A stretch of 16,621 nt of DNA, from assembly GCA_016875255.1 (NCBI GenBank), contig VGRU01000052.1, forward strand, positions 1 through 16,621, in the 5' to 3' direction. The notes under the pieces are model-generated. The model worked only from the letters and a program-made list of their open reading frames with translations, was not told the origin of the DNA and ran no database searches. Of the stretch, positions 1 to 6,774 are shown piece by piece. The stretch comes from Deltaproteobacteria bacterium. Its GTDB lineage: Bacteria > Desulfobacterota > BSN033 > UBA1163. Every line of letters starts with the position of its first letter. The first letter of the stretch is position 1. The translations under genes and the position numbers were made by a program.

Positions 1-10
1 TTTTCTTTAT

Positions 11-25
11 CCTGCCAAAGGCAGG
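11..25. repeat. Short perfect hairpin downstream of ribBA
   Basis: CCTGCC (11-16) and GGCAGG (20-25) pair around an AAA loop. No T-run follows it on either strand, so it is not a standard intrinsic terminator. The same CCTGCC/GGCAGG pairing recurs at 12520-12538 and, in variant form, at 4306-4329, so it may be a dispersed hairpin element. Confidence 0.55.
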
Positions 26-76
26 CAAAGGGAGGTGGGGAGGGATTTTATAAAAAGTTTTTCAAAGCGCTAGAGT

Positions 77-104
77 AATCCGCAATCCGCAATCCGCAAT
101 CCGC
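77..104. repeat. Tandem 7-bp repeat, four copies
   Basis: Four perfect head-to-tail copies of AATCCGC (77-83, 84-90, 91-97, 98-104), followed by a partial copy (AAT), lie just past the ribBA stop codon. On the transcribed minus strand the unit reads GCGGATT. The array is too short and too close to a gene end to be a CRISPR. Slippage is the simple explanation. Confidence 0.9.
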
Positions 105-111
105 AATTCTT

Positions 112-1323
112 TTACTCGCCTGATTTGATGGAGAGGATATGCCCCATCTTCTTCGCTTTCGTCTTCAGATATTCAATATTTTCCTGACTGGGTTTCGATT
201 CGATGGGCACCCTTTCGGTTACTTCAATTCCATACCCCTCAAGTCCTTTAATCTTCTTAGGGTTGTTCGTGATCAACCGGATTTTATGAAGGCCCAGGTC
301 CACAAGAATCTGGGCCCCGATTCCATAATCCCTCATATCCGCTTGAAATCCGAGCGCCTCATTGGCCTCCACGGTATCCTTTCCCAGATCCTGAAGGCAG
401 TAAGCCCGTAATTTATTGACCAAACCGATCCCTCGGCCCTCCTGTCTCATATAGACGATGACGCCCTTGCCTTCCTTTTCAACCATGGCCATCGCCTTAT
501 GGAGCTGCTCCTCACAGTCGCATCGCCTTGACCCGAAGACATCGCCTGTCAAACACTGGGAGTGCACCCTTACCAGAACCTCGTCATCCCGTTGAATCTC
601 TCCCTTAACCAGCGCCAGATGGTGAAAAGGGTCGACATCGTTCTCATAGGCAATGGCTGTGAAAAGACCTCCATATTTTGTCGGAATTTTTGCTTCGGCT
701 ATCCTCCGGACCAAACTTTCTTTATGGAGCCTGTATTTAATGAGATCGGCTATGGTGACAATCTTCAAGCCATGCTTTTCGGCAAAGATCCTCAGATCGG
801 GCATCCGGGACATCGTGCCATCTTCGTTCATAATCTCACAGATCACCCCTGATGGTTTGAGCCCGGATAGTCTTGCCAAATCGACCGAGCCTTCCGTCTG
901 ACCTGTCCTGACCAGAACCCCGCCGGTTCTGGCTCTCAGGGGGAAAATATGGCCCGGAGAGACAATATCCTCAGGCGTGGTGCTGTCATCAATGGCCGTG
1001 AGGATCGTGGTGGCCCGGTCAGCCGCTGAAATGCCGGTGGTCACCCCTTGTTTCGCATCGATCGACACGGTAAAAGCGGTCTGGAACCGGGAGGTATTAT
1101 CCGAGACCATCATGGGAAGCCGGAGCTCGTTCAACCGTTCCTCGGTCAATGATAGACAGATCAGCCCTCTTCCGTATTTGGCCATAAAATTGACGGCCTC
1201 GGGCGTCACCTTCTCCGCAGCCATCGTGAGGTCGCCTTCATTCTCACGATCTTCGTCATCGACCAGAATCACCATCCTTCCCTGTCGGATATCTTCCAAT
1301 GCCTCTTCAATGGTGCTAACCAT
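112..1323 (-). CDS. ribBA: Bifunctional DHBP synthase / GTP cyclohydrolase II
   Basis: A cytoplasmic fusion enzyme that supplies both precursors of riboflavin. The N-terminal RibB half (about residues 1-200) converts ribulose-5-phosphate to 3,4-dihydroxy-2-butanone-4-phosphate. The C-terminal RibA half opens GTP to the pyrimidine precursor. RibB shows the acidic metal/substrate loop [10 protein letters not shown] (residues 22-31) and the [12 protein letters not shown] and [11 protein letters not shown] blocks. RibA shows the zinc cysteines C257, C268 and C270 in [14 protein letters not shown], then RQEGRGIGL. An ATG 12 nt further upstream is in frame, but it abuts the AAGGAG ribosome site; the ATG at 1323 gives the usual [13 protein letters not shown] start and 403 residues. 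It overlaps the end of ribE by 8 bp, so it is the last gene of a coupled ribD-ribE-ribBA unit. ribH would be expected beyond the left edge but is not in the window. Confidence 0.96.
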   Translation of the reverse strand: MVSTIEEALEDIRQGRMVILVDDEDRENEGDLTMAAEKVTPEAVNFMAKYGRGLICLSLTEERLNELRLPMMVSDNTSRFQTAFTVSIDAKQGVTTGISAADRATTILTAIDDSTTPEDIVSPGHIFPLRARTGGVLVRTGQTEGSVDLARLSGLKPSGVICEIMNEDGTMSRMPDLRIFAEKHGLKIVTIADLIKYRLHKESLVRRIAEAKIPTKYGGLFTAIAYENDVDPFHHLALVKGEIQRDDEVLVRVHSQCLTGDVFGSRRCDCEEQLHKAMAMVEKEGKGVIVYMRQEGRGIGLVNKLRAYCLQDLGKDTVEANEALGFQADMRDYGIGAQILVDLGLHKIRLITNNPKKIKGLEGYGIEVTERVPIESKPSQENIEYLKTKAKKMGHILSIKSGE

Positions 1324-1984
1324 CTGAACCCCCATCTCCTTTTAAAAAACCATGTTCTTCTAAGAAAGACCGGTCCAATCCTTTGGGCTTTCCGCTCTTA
1401 TGGCTGATCAGTTGCTCCACATACTTGCCTAAGATGTCAGCCTCCAGATTGACAGGATCCCCTATTCGCTTTTCCATCAAGGTCGTCTTCTCCAGGGTAT
1501 ATGGAATAAGCGTGAGCACAATCTCATTGCCCCTCACTTCATTGACTGTTAAACTGATCCCATCGACTGCAATCGACCCCTTAGGAACGACATATTTTGA
1601 AACATTTTCCGGAACTCTCAGCCTCAGATTGACAAAATCCCTCTCCTTTTTCTTCTCCGTGATCACGCCGAGGCCATCAATATGCCCTGTAACGAAATGG
1701 CCTCCCAAACGGCCGTTGAGTCCCAGCGCCCTCTCCAGATTAACAGGATCACCTTCTTTTAACTCACCCAGTCCACTCCTCTTGATCGTCTCTTCTGATA
1801 GATCAAACTTTGAGGCCTGATCCCCTTTTTCTACAATAGTCAGGCAAACCCCATTTATACTAATACTATCACCAAGTTGTATCTCTGTCAAACGAGGGGG
1901 GAATTCGATCGTTAGCCTTCTCGCTCCCCCCCGGCGTTCAACCCTTAAAACCTTCCCCTTACCTTCTATGATTCCAGTGAACAT
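1316..1984 (-). CDS. ribE: Riboflavin synthase, alpha chain
   Basis: Catalyses the last step of riboflavin synthesis, the dismutation of two 6,7-dimethyl-8-ribityllumazine molecules. The 222-residue product has the two tandem lumazine-binding (Lum_binding) barrels of the family. The first begins [12 protein letters not shown] and contains [11 protein letters not shown]. The second begins around [10 protein letters not shown] and contains the matching [14 protein letters not shown]. The length is near the usual 200-220, with a glycine-rich tail (KGDGGSDG). The start codon lies inside the end of ribD (19-bp overlap) and its end overlaps ribBA, so translation of all three is probably coupled. 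No strong Shine-Dalgarno precedes the ATG, which fits re-initiation. The symbol ribE follows the common bacterial use; E. coli calls this gene ribC. Confidence 0.96.
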   Translation of the reverse strand: MFTGIIEGKGKVLRVERRGGARRLTIEFPPRLTEIQLGDSISINGVCLTIVEKGDQASKFDLSEETIKRSGLGELKEGDPVNLERALGLNGRLGGHFVTGHIDGLGVITEKKKERDFVNLRLRVPENVSKYVVPKGSIAVDGISLTVNEVRGNEIVLTLIPYTLEKTTLMEKRIGDPVNLEADILGKYVEQLISHKSGKPKGLDRSFLEEHGFLKGDGGSDG

Positions 1985-3072
1985 AATTTCTTCGGATATC
2001 CTTCGAGAAGCAGGTCTTCTCCCACTTTTTTAATCTTAAGTCGATGGAATGAAACGACCTCTTCAAGTTTTTCCTTCCCTCTCCCTCCGAAAATCCCCAA
2101 TGCTTGCCCCCCTAACAGCTTGGGAGAGAGAAAAAAGAAGATTTTATCGATCAACCCATCATTCAGGAATGAGCCGTTCACTTCGTTTCCTCCCTCAACG
2201 AGAAGGCTCATCATTCCCATCTCACCTAACTTTAAGAGGAGAGACTTCAGGTTGACCCTCCCTTGCATGGAATCAAGGACCAAGACCCGCGCCCCTCTCT
2301 TCTCAAGATTCTCGATTTTTTCTTTTGGTGCCAATTCGGTTGTGGCAAGGATTGTCTTCTCCGGGCTCTGATCCAGCACCCTCGCATTCTCGGAAATCCT
2401 CAACTTGCTATCGAGAACAATCCGATAGGGATTCTTTCCCCCTCTGATGCGCGCCGTCAGCAGGGGGTCATCTTTGAAGATGGTGCCGATTCCCACGAGA
2501 AGGCCATCCGCTTCATTTCTCAAATGTTGGACGAGGCGCCTCGATTTTTCTCCGGTAATCCATTTGGATTCTCCGTGTTGCGTTGCAATCTTGCCATCCA
2601 GCGTCGCTGCAATTTTTAGAATGACGAAGGGTTCTCTTGTCCGAATATATTTGCAGAAGGCTTCATTCAGTTTTTGGCAATCTTCTTCTAAAATTCCGAC
2701 TTCGACATCGAGGCCGGCTATCCGAAGCATCTCCAGCCCTCTCCCTTTCACCAGGGGGTTGGGGTCTTCCATCCCTACCACTATCCTTTTCACTCCTGCT
2801 TCAATCAGAGCAGGAGCACAGGGAGGCGTCTTTCCATAATGGCTGCAGGGTTCGAGGTTGATATAAAGTGTGGCCCCCTCTGCCTCATCCCCCGTTTTTC
2901 TCAGGGCAACGATCTCGGCATGATCCTCCCCTGCCTGAACATGATACCCCTCTCCAACGAGTCTCCCCTCTTTCACGAGGACAGCTCCCACCATGGGGTT
3001 GGGCGATGTCCTTCCCCTGCCTTTTTCAGCAAGCCGAAGGGCTCGCTTCATCCAATGTTCGTCATCTTTCAT
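1966..3072 (-). CDS. ribD: Bifunctional pyrimidine deaminase / reductase
   Basis: Performs the second and third steps of the riboflavin pathway: deamination of the diaminopyrimidine made by RibA, then NADPH-dependent reduction of its ribose side chain. The N-terminal CDA-type domain (about residues 1-145) carries the zinc site HAEIVA (H51, E53) and EPCSHYGKTPPC (C76, C85). The rest is the RibD C-terminal reductase domain, with LKIAATLDGKIA and the late LVEGG motif. The ATG at 3072 gives 368 residues, beginning MKDDEHWMKRAL, which aligns with the E. coli protein (367 aa). A TTG four codons upstream is possible, but neither has a Shine-Dalgarno. First of three overlapping rib genes. No FMN riboswitch core is visible upstream; that space holds a word-repeat palindrome instead. 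Confidence 0.96.
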   Translation of the reverse strand: MKDDEHWMKRALRLAEKGRGRTSPNPMVGAVLVKEGRLVGEGYHVQAGEDHAEIVALRKTGDEAEGATLYINLEPCSHYGKTPPCAPALIEAGVKRIVVGMEDPNPLVKGRGLEMLRIAGLDVEVGILEEDCQKLNEAFCKYIRTREPFVILKIAATLDGKIATQHGESKWITGEKSRRLVQHLRNEADGLLVGIGTIFKDDPLLTARIRGGKNPYRIVLDSKLRISENARVLDQSPEKTILATTELAPKEKIENLEKRGARVLVLDSMQGRVNLKSLLLKLGEMGMMSLLVEGGNEVNGSFLNDGLIDKIFFFLSPKLLGGQALGIFGGRGKEKLEEVVSFHRLKIKKVGEDLLLEGYPKKLCSLES

Positions 3073-3140
3073 AAAAAAACTCAAAGTCAGGTATCAAGCA
3101 AGGGTTTGCGAAGGGTTCAGTTCGATACACGTTTTAGCGG

Positions 3141-3283
3141 TTATCGGGGTATCAGGCTACCGGGTAGTGGATATCAGGACATCCGGGCATCAGGTTAAAA
3201 TTATCTTTTTCCGTTTTTCTGATATCCTGATAGCCTGCTATCCTGCATCCTGATTTCCTGGTAACCTGATTCCCGCCTATCGA
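3141..3283. repeat. Imperfect inverted repeat of ATCAGG/CCTGAT words, ribD-nrdR spacer
   Basis: The left arm contains ATCAGG at 3151, 3173 and 3189. The right arm contains its complement CCTGAT at 3226, 3249 and 3265. ATCAGGCTACC (3151-3161) pairs with GGTAACCTGAT (3260-3270) at 10 of 11 positions, and GGATATCAGGA (3169-3179) pairs with TCCTGATTTCC (3248-3258), also 10 of 11. The spacer has no convincing ORF and no recognisable riboswitch. In RNA it would fold into one long imperfect hairpin ahead of ribD. Confidence 0.75.
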
Positions 3284-3285
3284 GT

Positions 3286-3759
3286 TTACTTCTTTTTACC
3301 TTCTTCTTTATTTCCAAGGAGATCTTTCAGCTCATCCATAAATTCATGGATGTCCTTAAACTGCCGGTAGACAGAGGCGAAACGGACATAGGCGACCCCA
3401 TCGAGACGGTGAAGTTCCTCCATCACCTTCTCCCCGATTTCAGAGCTTTTGATCTCTCTCTCGCCTTTCTCCTGAAAATAGGACTCAATCCGGTTGACGC
3501 TTTTCTCAATCACATTGATGCTGATGGGCCTCTTTTCACAGGCCTTTTTCAGGCCATTGGAGATTTTAATCCGGTTGAAGGGTTCTCGCCTTCCGTCTTT
3601 TTTAATGACCAGGGGAAGCGAATCCTCCGTCCTCTCGCTTGTGGTAAAACGCTTCTGACATTTGAGGCATTCCCTCCTCCTCCGGATCGTCTCTTTGTCT
3701 TTGCCCAGACGGGAGTCAACAACCTTGCTTTCGGGATGATTGCAGAAGGGACATTTCAT
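3286..3759 (-). CDS. nrdR: Transcriptional repressor NrdR
   Basis: ATP/dATP-sensing zinc-ribbon repressor of ribonucleotide reductase genes. The 157-residue product has the full family layout. An N-terminal zinc ribbon carries C3, C6, C31 and C34 ([17 protein letters not shown] ... [10 protein letters not shown]), and an ATP-cone domain spans roughly residues 47-140, with [16 protein letters not shown] and the conserved ending [19 protein letters not shown]. The start MKCPFC is invariant in the family, although no Shine-Dalgarno is evident. It lies between the dCMP deaminase gene and ribD, its usual place in deltaproteobacterial genomes. No nrd genes are in the window, so its targets lie elsewhere. 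The long lysine/glutamate-rich C-terminus (GNKEEGKKK) is unremarkable. Confidence 0.97.
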   Translation of the reverse strand: MKCPFCNHPESKVVDSRLGKDKETIRRRRECLKCQKRFTTSERTEDSLPLVIKKDGRREPFNRIKISNGLKKACEKRPISINVIEKSVNRIESYFQEKGEREIKSSEIGEKVMEELHRLDGVAYVRFASVYRQFKDIHEFMDELKDLLGNKEEGKKK

Positions 3760-3772
3760 TTGATTCGAATGT

Positions 3773-3933
3773 AGAAAGTGGAACGTAGAGTTTTAAGGGA
3801 GCCTCTAATAATTCCAGATTCGTCACTCCGGTGAAAACCGGAGTCCAGTAATATCAAGACCTTCTGGATTCCGGCCTTCGCCGGAATGACATTTTTAGAG
3901 GTAGCCTTAAGTCTATCTTCTACTGTCCACTCT
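3773..3933. repeat. Nested inverted repeat (MITE-like), nrdR-deaminase spacer
   Basis: A left arm (about 3773-3847) and a right arm (about 3864-3933) are imperfect reverse complements. Each arm contains its own perfect 8-bp hairpin. ACTCCGGT (3825-3832) pairs with ACCGGAGT (3837-3844) around GAAA. ATTCCGGC (3868-3875) pairs with GCCGGAAT (3880-3887) around CTTC. Outer parts such as TTAAGGGAGCCTCTAA and TTAGAGGTAGCCTTAA also match across the centre. The right arm runs into the deaminase gene and supplies its last codons and stop. The inner hairpins resemble the dispersed 'CTGGATTCCGG...CCGGAATGAC' intergenic repeats common in bacteria. Confidence 0.8.
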
Positions 3934-4435
3934 CAATCCTCCGTTTTCGATTGAATTTTCCGACTTTGATTCCCGACTCCCTTAACATCCCTCTGGCCAA
4001 TGCATCGGCATAGCCTTCTTCATAGATGATCCGCTCAATGCCTGCATTGATGATCATCTTGGAGCAGATGATACACGGATGATTTGTGCAATAAAGGGTG
4101 GCTCCGTGGATCCCCACCCCATGATACGCCGCCTGGATGATGGCATTCTGTTCCGCATGAAGGCCGCGGCACAGTTCATGGCGTTCTCCAGATGGGATCT
4201 TTAATCTTTCACGAAGGCATCCGATATCGAGACAGTGCTCAAGGCGTGAAGGGGCGCCATTATACCCTGTGGCTAAAATCTTCTTGTCTTTAACAAGAAT
4301 GGCTCCCACCCGCCTACGGAGGCAGGTGGAACGCTTCGCCACGAGATGAGTGATGTCCATAAAATACTCATCCCAGGAAGGTCGCTGGGGATGAATATTA
4401 TTTTTCTCTTTTCTTTTCAAGGATAGGCCATCCAA
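3920..4435 (-). CDS. dCMP/cytidine deaminase family protein
   Basis: A zinc-dependent deaminase of the ComEB/dCMP deaminase group, which converts dCMP to dUMP as a route to dTMP. This fits a neighbour of nrdR. The zinc site is intact: HAEQNA (H93, E95) and PCIICSK (C121, C124). Other group blocks are [22 protein letters not shown] and [14 protein letters not shown]. The product is 171 residues. Family alignment from memory places the usual start near RPSWDEYF (residue 18), so about 15 N-terminal residues are extra; no alternative ATG with a Shine-Dalgarno is visible between them. The last residues (ESGQ) and the stop lie in an arm of the adjacent inverted repeat, so the C-terminus may have been altered by that element. 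Substrate is inferred from family and context; competence-type ComE roles are unproven. Confidence 0.88.
   Translation of the reverse strand: MDGLSLKRKEKNNIHPQRPSWDEYFMDITHLVAKRSTCLRRRVGAILVKDKKILATGYNGAPSRLEHCLDIGCLRERLKIPSGERHELCRGLHAEQNAIIQAAYHGVGIHGATLYCTNHPCIICSKMIINAGIERIIYEEGYADALARGMLRESGIKVGKFNRKRRIESGQ
4306..4329. repeat. Hairpin within the deaminase coding sequence
   Basis: CCACCCGCCT (4306-4315) and AGGCAGGTGG (4320-4329) pair at 9 of 10 positions around ACGG. It falls in the codons for the conserved TCLRRRVG motif. The sequence resembles the non-coding hairpins at 11-25 and 12520-12538, but protein conservation alone could explain it. Confidence 0.45.
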
Positions 4436-4443
4436 GAGGATAG

Positions 4444-4563
4444 AGGAGTATAAATGTCAAATGACAAAGTTCAAATGCCAATTGAAATCCAAAGTCCAAA
4501 TTTTTTCAATTTGAAAATTTGACATTTTTTTTAGATTTGGGTTTTGAAATTTGGAATTTGATT
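4444..4563. repeat. AT-rich palindromic word repeat, deaminase-rpiB spacer
   Basis: The spacer is built from CAAATG, CAAATT and AAATTTG words in both orientations. AAATGTCAAAT (4452-4462) has an exact inverted copy ATTTGACATTT (4517-4527). TCCAAA and TTTGGA words recur either side of a central run of T and A. It contains no ORF of note. glyA, often found here in related gene clusters, is absent. Confidence 0.7.
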
Positions 4564-4565
4564 AA

Positions 4566-5018
4566 TTACCCTTTGAACTTCTCTTTTTCAAGGGCTTTGA
4601 TCTTTTCCAGGCGTCGCTGATGCCTCCCCTCAAGGAATGGGGTCTCGAGCCAGACCCTCACGATCTCCTTGGCGAGTTCTTTTCCTACGATTCTTCCCCC
4701 GATCACCAGAATATTGGCATCGGTATGCTCCCGGCAGAAACGTGCGGAGAAAAGATCATTGGCGAGAGCGGCTCTCACGCCCCTGAATTTGTTGGCAAGG
4801 ATCGACATCCCGATCCCGGTTCCACAGATGAGGATCCCTTTCTCCATCTCTCCTTTTGAGATTTTCTCAGCGACCAGGACACCGTAATCAGGATAGTCAA
4901 CGGAGTCCTCATTGAAGGTTCCCAGGTCAAGGGGCTCATGGCCGAGGGATTGGAGGTGGCGTTTCAGTTCTTCTTTGAGTTCAAAACCGCCGTGGTCGCA
5001 GGCCATACCGATCTGCAT
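4566..5018 (-). CDS. rpiB: Ribose-5-phosphate isomerase B
   Basis: Interconverts ribose-5-phosphate and ribulose-5-phosphate in the pentose phosphate pathway. Ribulose-5-phosphate is also the substrate of RibB encoded further along the array. From the ATG at 5018 the product is 150 residues and begins MQIGMACDHGGFELKEEL, as RpiB proteins do. The catalytic base cysteine is C65 in ICGTGIGMS, and the ring-opening histidine is H98 in CREHTDANIL. VRAALAND and ILVIGGRIVG are also present. An in-frame ATG 57 nt upstream would add MSHPVRKSKTSNGVNRIAP, but that stretch is encoded by the adjacent inverted repeat, so I reject it. AGGA about 8-9 nt before the chosen ATG is a plausible ribosome site. Confidence 0.94.
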   Translation of the reverse strand: MQIGMACDHGGFELKEELKRHLQSLGHEPLDLGTFNEDSVDYPDYGVLVAEKISKGEMEKGILICGTGIGMSILANKFRGVRAALANDLFSARFCREHTDANILVIGGRIVGKELAKEIVRVWLETPFLEGRHQRRLEKIKALEKEKFKG

Positions 5019-5030
5019 TGGTGCTATCCT

Positions 5031-5162
5031 GTTCACCCCGTTAGAAGTCTTTGACTTTCTAACGGGATGGCTCACACGGGGCTTTAAACCCCATGTTCTC
5101 TCTTAAAAGAATTCCATCTCCATCCCCGCTGCAATCAGCGGGGCTTTTCTAACGGGGTGAAC
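5031..5162. repeat. Inverted repeat spanning the fabF-rpiB junction
   Basis: GTTCACCCCGTTAGAA (5031-5046) has an exact 16-bp inverted copy at 5147-5162. Between them are three smaller hairpins. The first pairs CCCGTTAGAA near 5038 with TTTCTAACGGG near 5065. The second is GGGGCTTTAAACCCC around 5078-5092. The third is a perfect CCCCGCTG/CAGCGGGG stem with CAAT loop (5124-5143). The right copy encodes the last residues of FabF and its stop. The left copy lies immediately before the rpiB ribosome site. Confidence 0.85.
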
Positions 5163-6391
5163 TTCCGAAAGATGAGGGTTGCATTCGTTCCGCCAAAACC
5201 GAAGGCGTTCGACATCCCTATGCTTACATCCTGTCGTCTCGCAACATTGGGGACATAGTCCAGATCGCATTCCGGGTCCGGTTCATCGTAGTTCATCGTG
5301 GGGGGAAGGATCCCATCCCGGAGGGCGAGGATGGTGAAGATGGCTTCGGTGCTGCCGGCCGCTCCGAGCAGATGTCCGGTCATTGACTTGGTGGCGCTGA
5401 TGGGTATCTTTTTGGCGTGGTCTCCGAAGACCTTCTTAATAGCAATGGTTTCGGTCAGATCATTGAGCTGCGTGGAGGTTCCGTGAGCATTGATATAATC
5501 AATATCTTCCGGCTTCAATCCTGCATCTTTAATGGCCATTCTCATGCACCGGATGGCCCCATCCCCGTCCGGTGAAGGCGCGGTAATATGGTGGGCGTCT
5601 CCTGTATAACCATAGCCGATCAATTCGGCATAAATTCTTGCATTCCTCTTCTGGGCAAATTCCAGTTCTTCCAGAATAACAATCCCGGCCCCTTCGGCGA
5701 TGACAAAGCCATTCCGGTTCTTTTCGAATGGACGACAGGCCTTCTCCGGTTCGTCATTCCGCGTGGAGAGGGCTCTCATCGCATTGAACCCACCGACGGT
5801 GAGAGGAGTGATATTGGACTCGGTCCCGCCGGTGATGGCAGCGTCTGCGTCTCCATAAACAATGGCGCGGAAAGCGTCTCCAATACAGTGACCGCCGGTG
5901 GCGCAGGCGGTCACCACGCAGGTATTGGGTCCCTTGGCCCCATATTGAATGGCGATCTGTCCGGCAGCAAGATTGGCAATGAGCATGGGAATGAAAAAGG
6001 GGCTGATCCTTCCAGGCCCCCTTTCCATGAGGATCTGATGATACTTCTCAATGGTGGGCAGTCCGCCCAACCCTGTCCCGACAATGACGCCGATCCGGTC
6101 GCCGTTTTCCGGGGTGATCTCTAACTTGGAATCCTCCACCGCCTCCTTGGTTGAAGCAAGGGCGTACTGGATGAAGAGGTCCATTTTCTTGACCTCTTTC
6201 TTCTCGATGTATAATTCGGGATTGAAGCCTTTTACCTCTGCGGCAATCCGGGTCTCAAAGCCTTCGGGATTAAACCGGGTAAGCCTGCCGATGCCGGATT
6301 TTCCTCCACAGGCATTCTTCCAGGCCGTTTCGACTCCAATCCCAATGGGAACGACCAGTCCCATTCCTGTGACAACAACTCTTCGTTTCAA
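5135..6391 (-). CDS. fabF: Beta-ketoacyl-ACP synthase II
   Basis: Elongating condensing enzyme of type II fatty acid synthesis: it joins malonyl-ACP to an acyl chain. The Cys-His-His triad is intact: C163 in TACATGGHCIG, H303 in NAHGTSTQLND and H340 in KSMTGHLLGAAG. The product is 418 residues, normal for KAS II. Translation appears to start at TTG (6391), preceded by a strong AGGGGAGAGG ribosome site; this start gives the canonical MKRRVVVTGMG. The family usually ends shortly after the FGFGGTNATLIFRK block. Here the extra tail FTPLEKPR and stop are written by one arm of the inverted repeat at 5031-5162. The nearest upstream gene on this strand is acpP, which encodes its carrier protein. Confidence 0.97.
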   Translation of the reverse strand: MKRRVVVTGMGLVVPIGIGVETAWKNACGGKSGIGRLTRFNPEGFETRIAAEVKGFNPELYIEKKEVKKMDLFIQYALASTKEAVEDSKLEITPENGDRIGVIVGTGLGGLPTIEKYHQILMERGPGRISPFFIPMLIANLAAGQIAIQYGAKGPNTCVVTACATGGHCIGDAFRAIVYGDADAAITGGTESNITPLTVGGFNAMRALSTRNDEPEKACRPFEKNRNGFVIAEGAGIVILEELEFAQKRNARIYAELIGYGYTGDAHHITAPSPDGDGAIRCMRMAIKDAGLKPEDIDYINAHGTSTQLNDLTETIAIKKVFGDHAKKIPISATKSMTGHLLGAAGSTEAIFTILALRDGILPPTMNYDEPDPECDLDYVPNVARRQDVSIGMSNAFGFGGTNATLIFRKFTPLEKPR

Positions 6392-6412
6392 GACCTCTCC
6401 CCTTCTTTAAAG

Positions 6413-6512
6413 ATCATTGCAAAATGGAAAATTAGCAATTCAAAGTTAACAATGAAAAAAATTTTTCTTTCATTGTTAATTGCTAATTTTGCAATGTTAA
6501 TTTTGCAATGAT
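6413..6512. repeat. Long palindrome in the acpP-fabF spacer
   Basis: ATCATTGCAAAAT (6413-6425) and ATTTTGCAATGAT (6500-6512) are exact inverted copies at the ends. TTAACAATGAAA (6446-6457) pairs with TTTCATTGTTAA (6468-6479) near the centre. AAAATTAGCAATT and TTGCTAATTTT also match. In RNA nearly the whole spacer could form one AT-rich hairpin between the acpP and fabF coding regions. The recurring word is TTGCAAT/ATTGCAA. Confidence 0.85.
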
Positions 6513-6525
6513 TGTTTTAAGGTGC

Positions 6526-6762
6526 CTATTGGGCCACGTGTGCACGAATGTACTCAATCGCATCGCCCACGGTCACGATCTTCTCCGCATCCTCATCGGA
6601 GATCTCCATGTTGTACTCTTCCTCCAGAGCCATCACCAATTCCACCAGGTCGAGAGAATCCGCCCCAAGATCGTCAATGAATTTGGCTTCCGGAACGACT
6701 TCGCTTTCATTCACTCCCAACTGCTCAACGATAATTTCCTTTACCCTTTTATCAACGTCCAT
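6526..6762 (-). CDS. acpP: Acyl carrier protein
   Basis: Small acidic carrier that holds growing fatty acyl chains on a 4'-phosphopantetheine arm. The 78-residue product has the attachment serine S36 in [18 protein letters not shown]. The pattern [20 protein letters not shown] is the standard ACP signature, and the overall composition is strongly acidic. A textbook GAGGAGG ribosome site lies about 7 nt before the ATG, consistent with the high expression usual for ACP. It lies 12 bp downstream of fabG with no promoter between. It is followed by a long hairpin-forming spacer before fabF, which could set different levels for the two genes. Confidence 0.97.
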   Translation of the reverse strand: MDVDKRVKEIIVEQLGVNESEVVPEAKFIDDLGADSLDLVELVMALEEEYNMEISDEDAEKIVTVGDAIEYIRAHVAQ

Positions 6763-6774
6763 TGATTCACCTCC

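Noticed and set aside
77..107. CRISPR-like array
   Set aside because: The repeats are 7 bp, directly adjoining with no spacers, and no cas genes are present.
3073..3285. FMN riboswitch upstream of ribD
   Set aside because: The conserved AGGGGC...ACCGGCGGT core was not seen on the minus strand; the space is filled by ATCAGG/CCTGAT words.
3760..3919. NrdR box near nrdR
   Set aside because: No pair of ACACNNNATNNNTGTGT-like sites is visible here, and no ribonucleotide reductase gene is in the window.
5019..5075. N-terminal extension of RpiB
   Set aside because: The extra 19 residues are encoded by the inverted repeat; homologues begin at the MQIGMACDHGG-type start.
5124..5150. Intrinsic terminator after fabF (CCCCGCTG/CAGCGGGG)
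   Set aside because: The T-rich tail follows the stem only on the plus strand, where no gene needs terminating. On the transcribed minus strand no T-run follows.
5588..6124. 178-codon plus-strand ORF opposite fabF
   Set aside because: Fully antisense to a well-supported KAS II gene with intact catalytic residues; it reads as a complementary-frame shadow.
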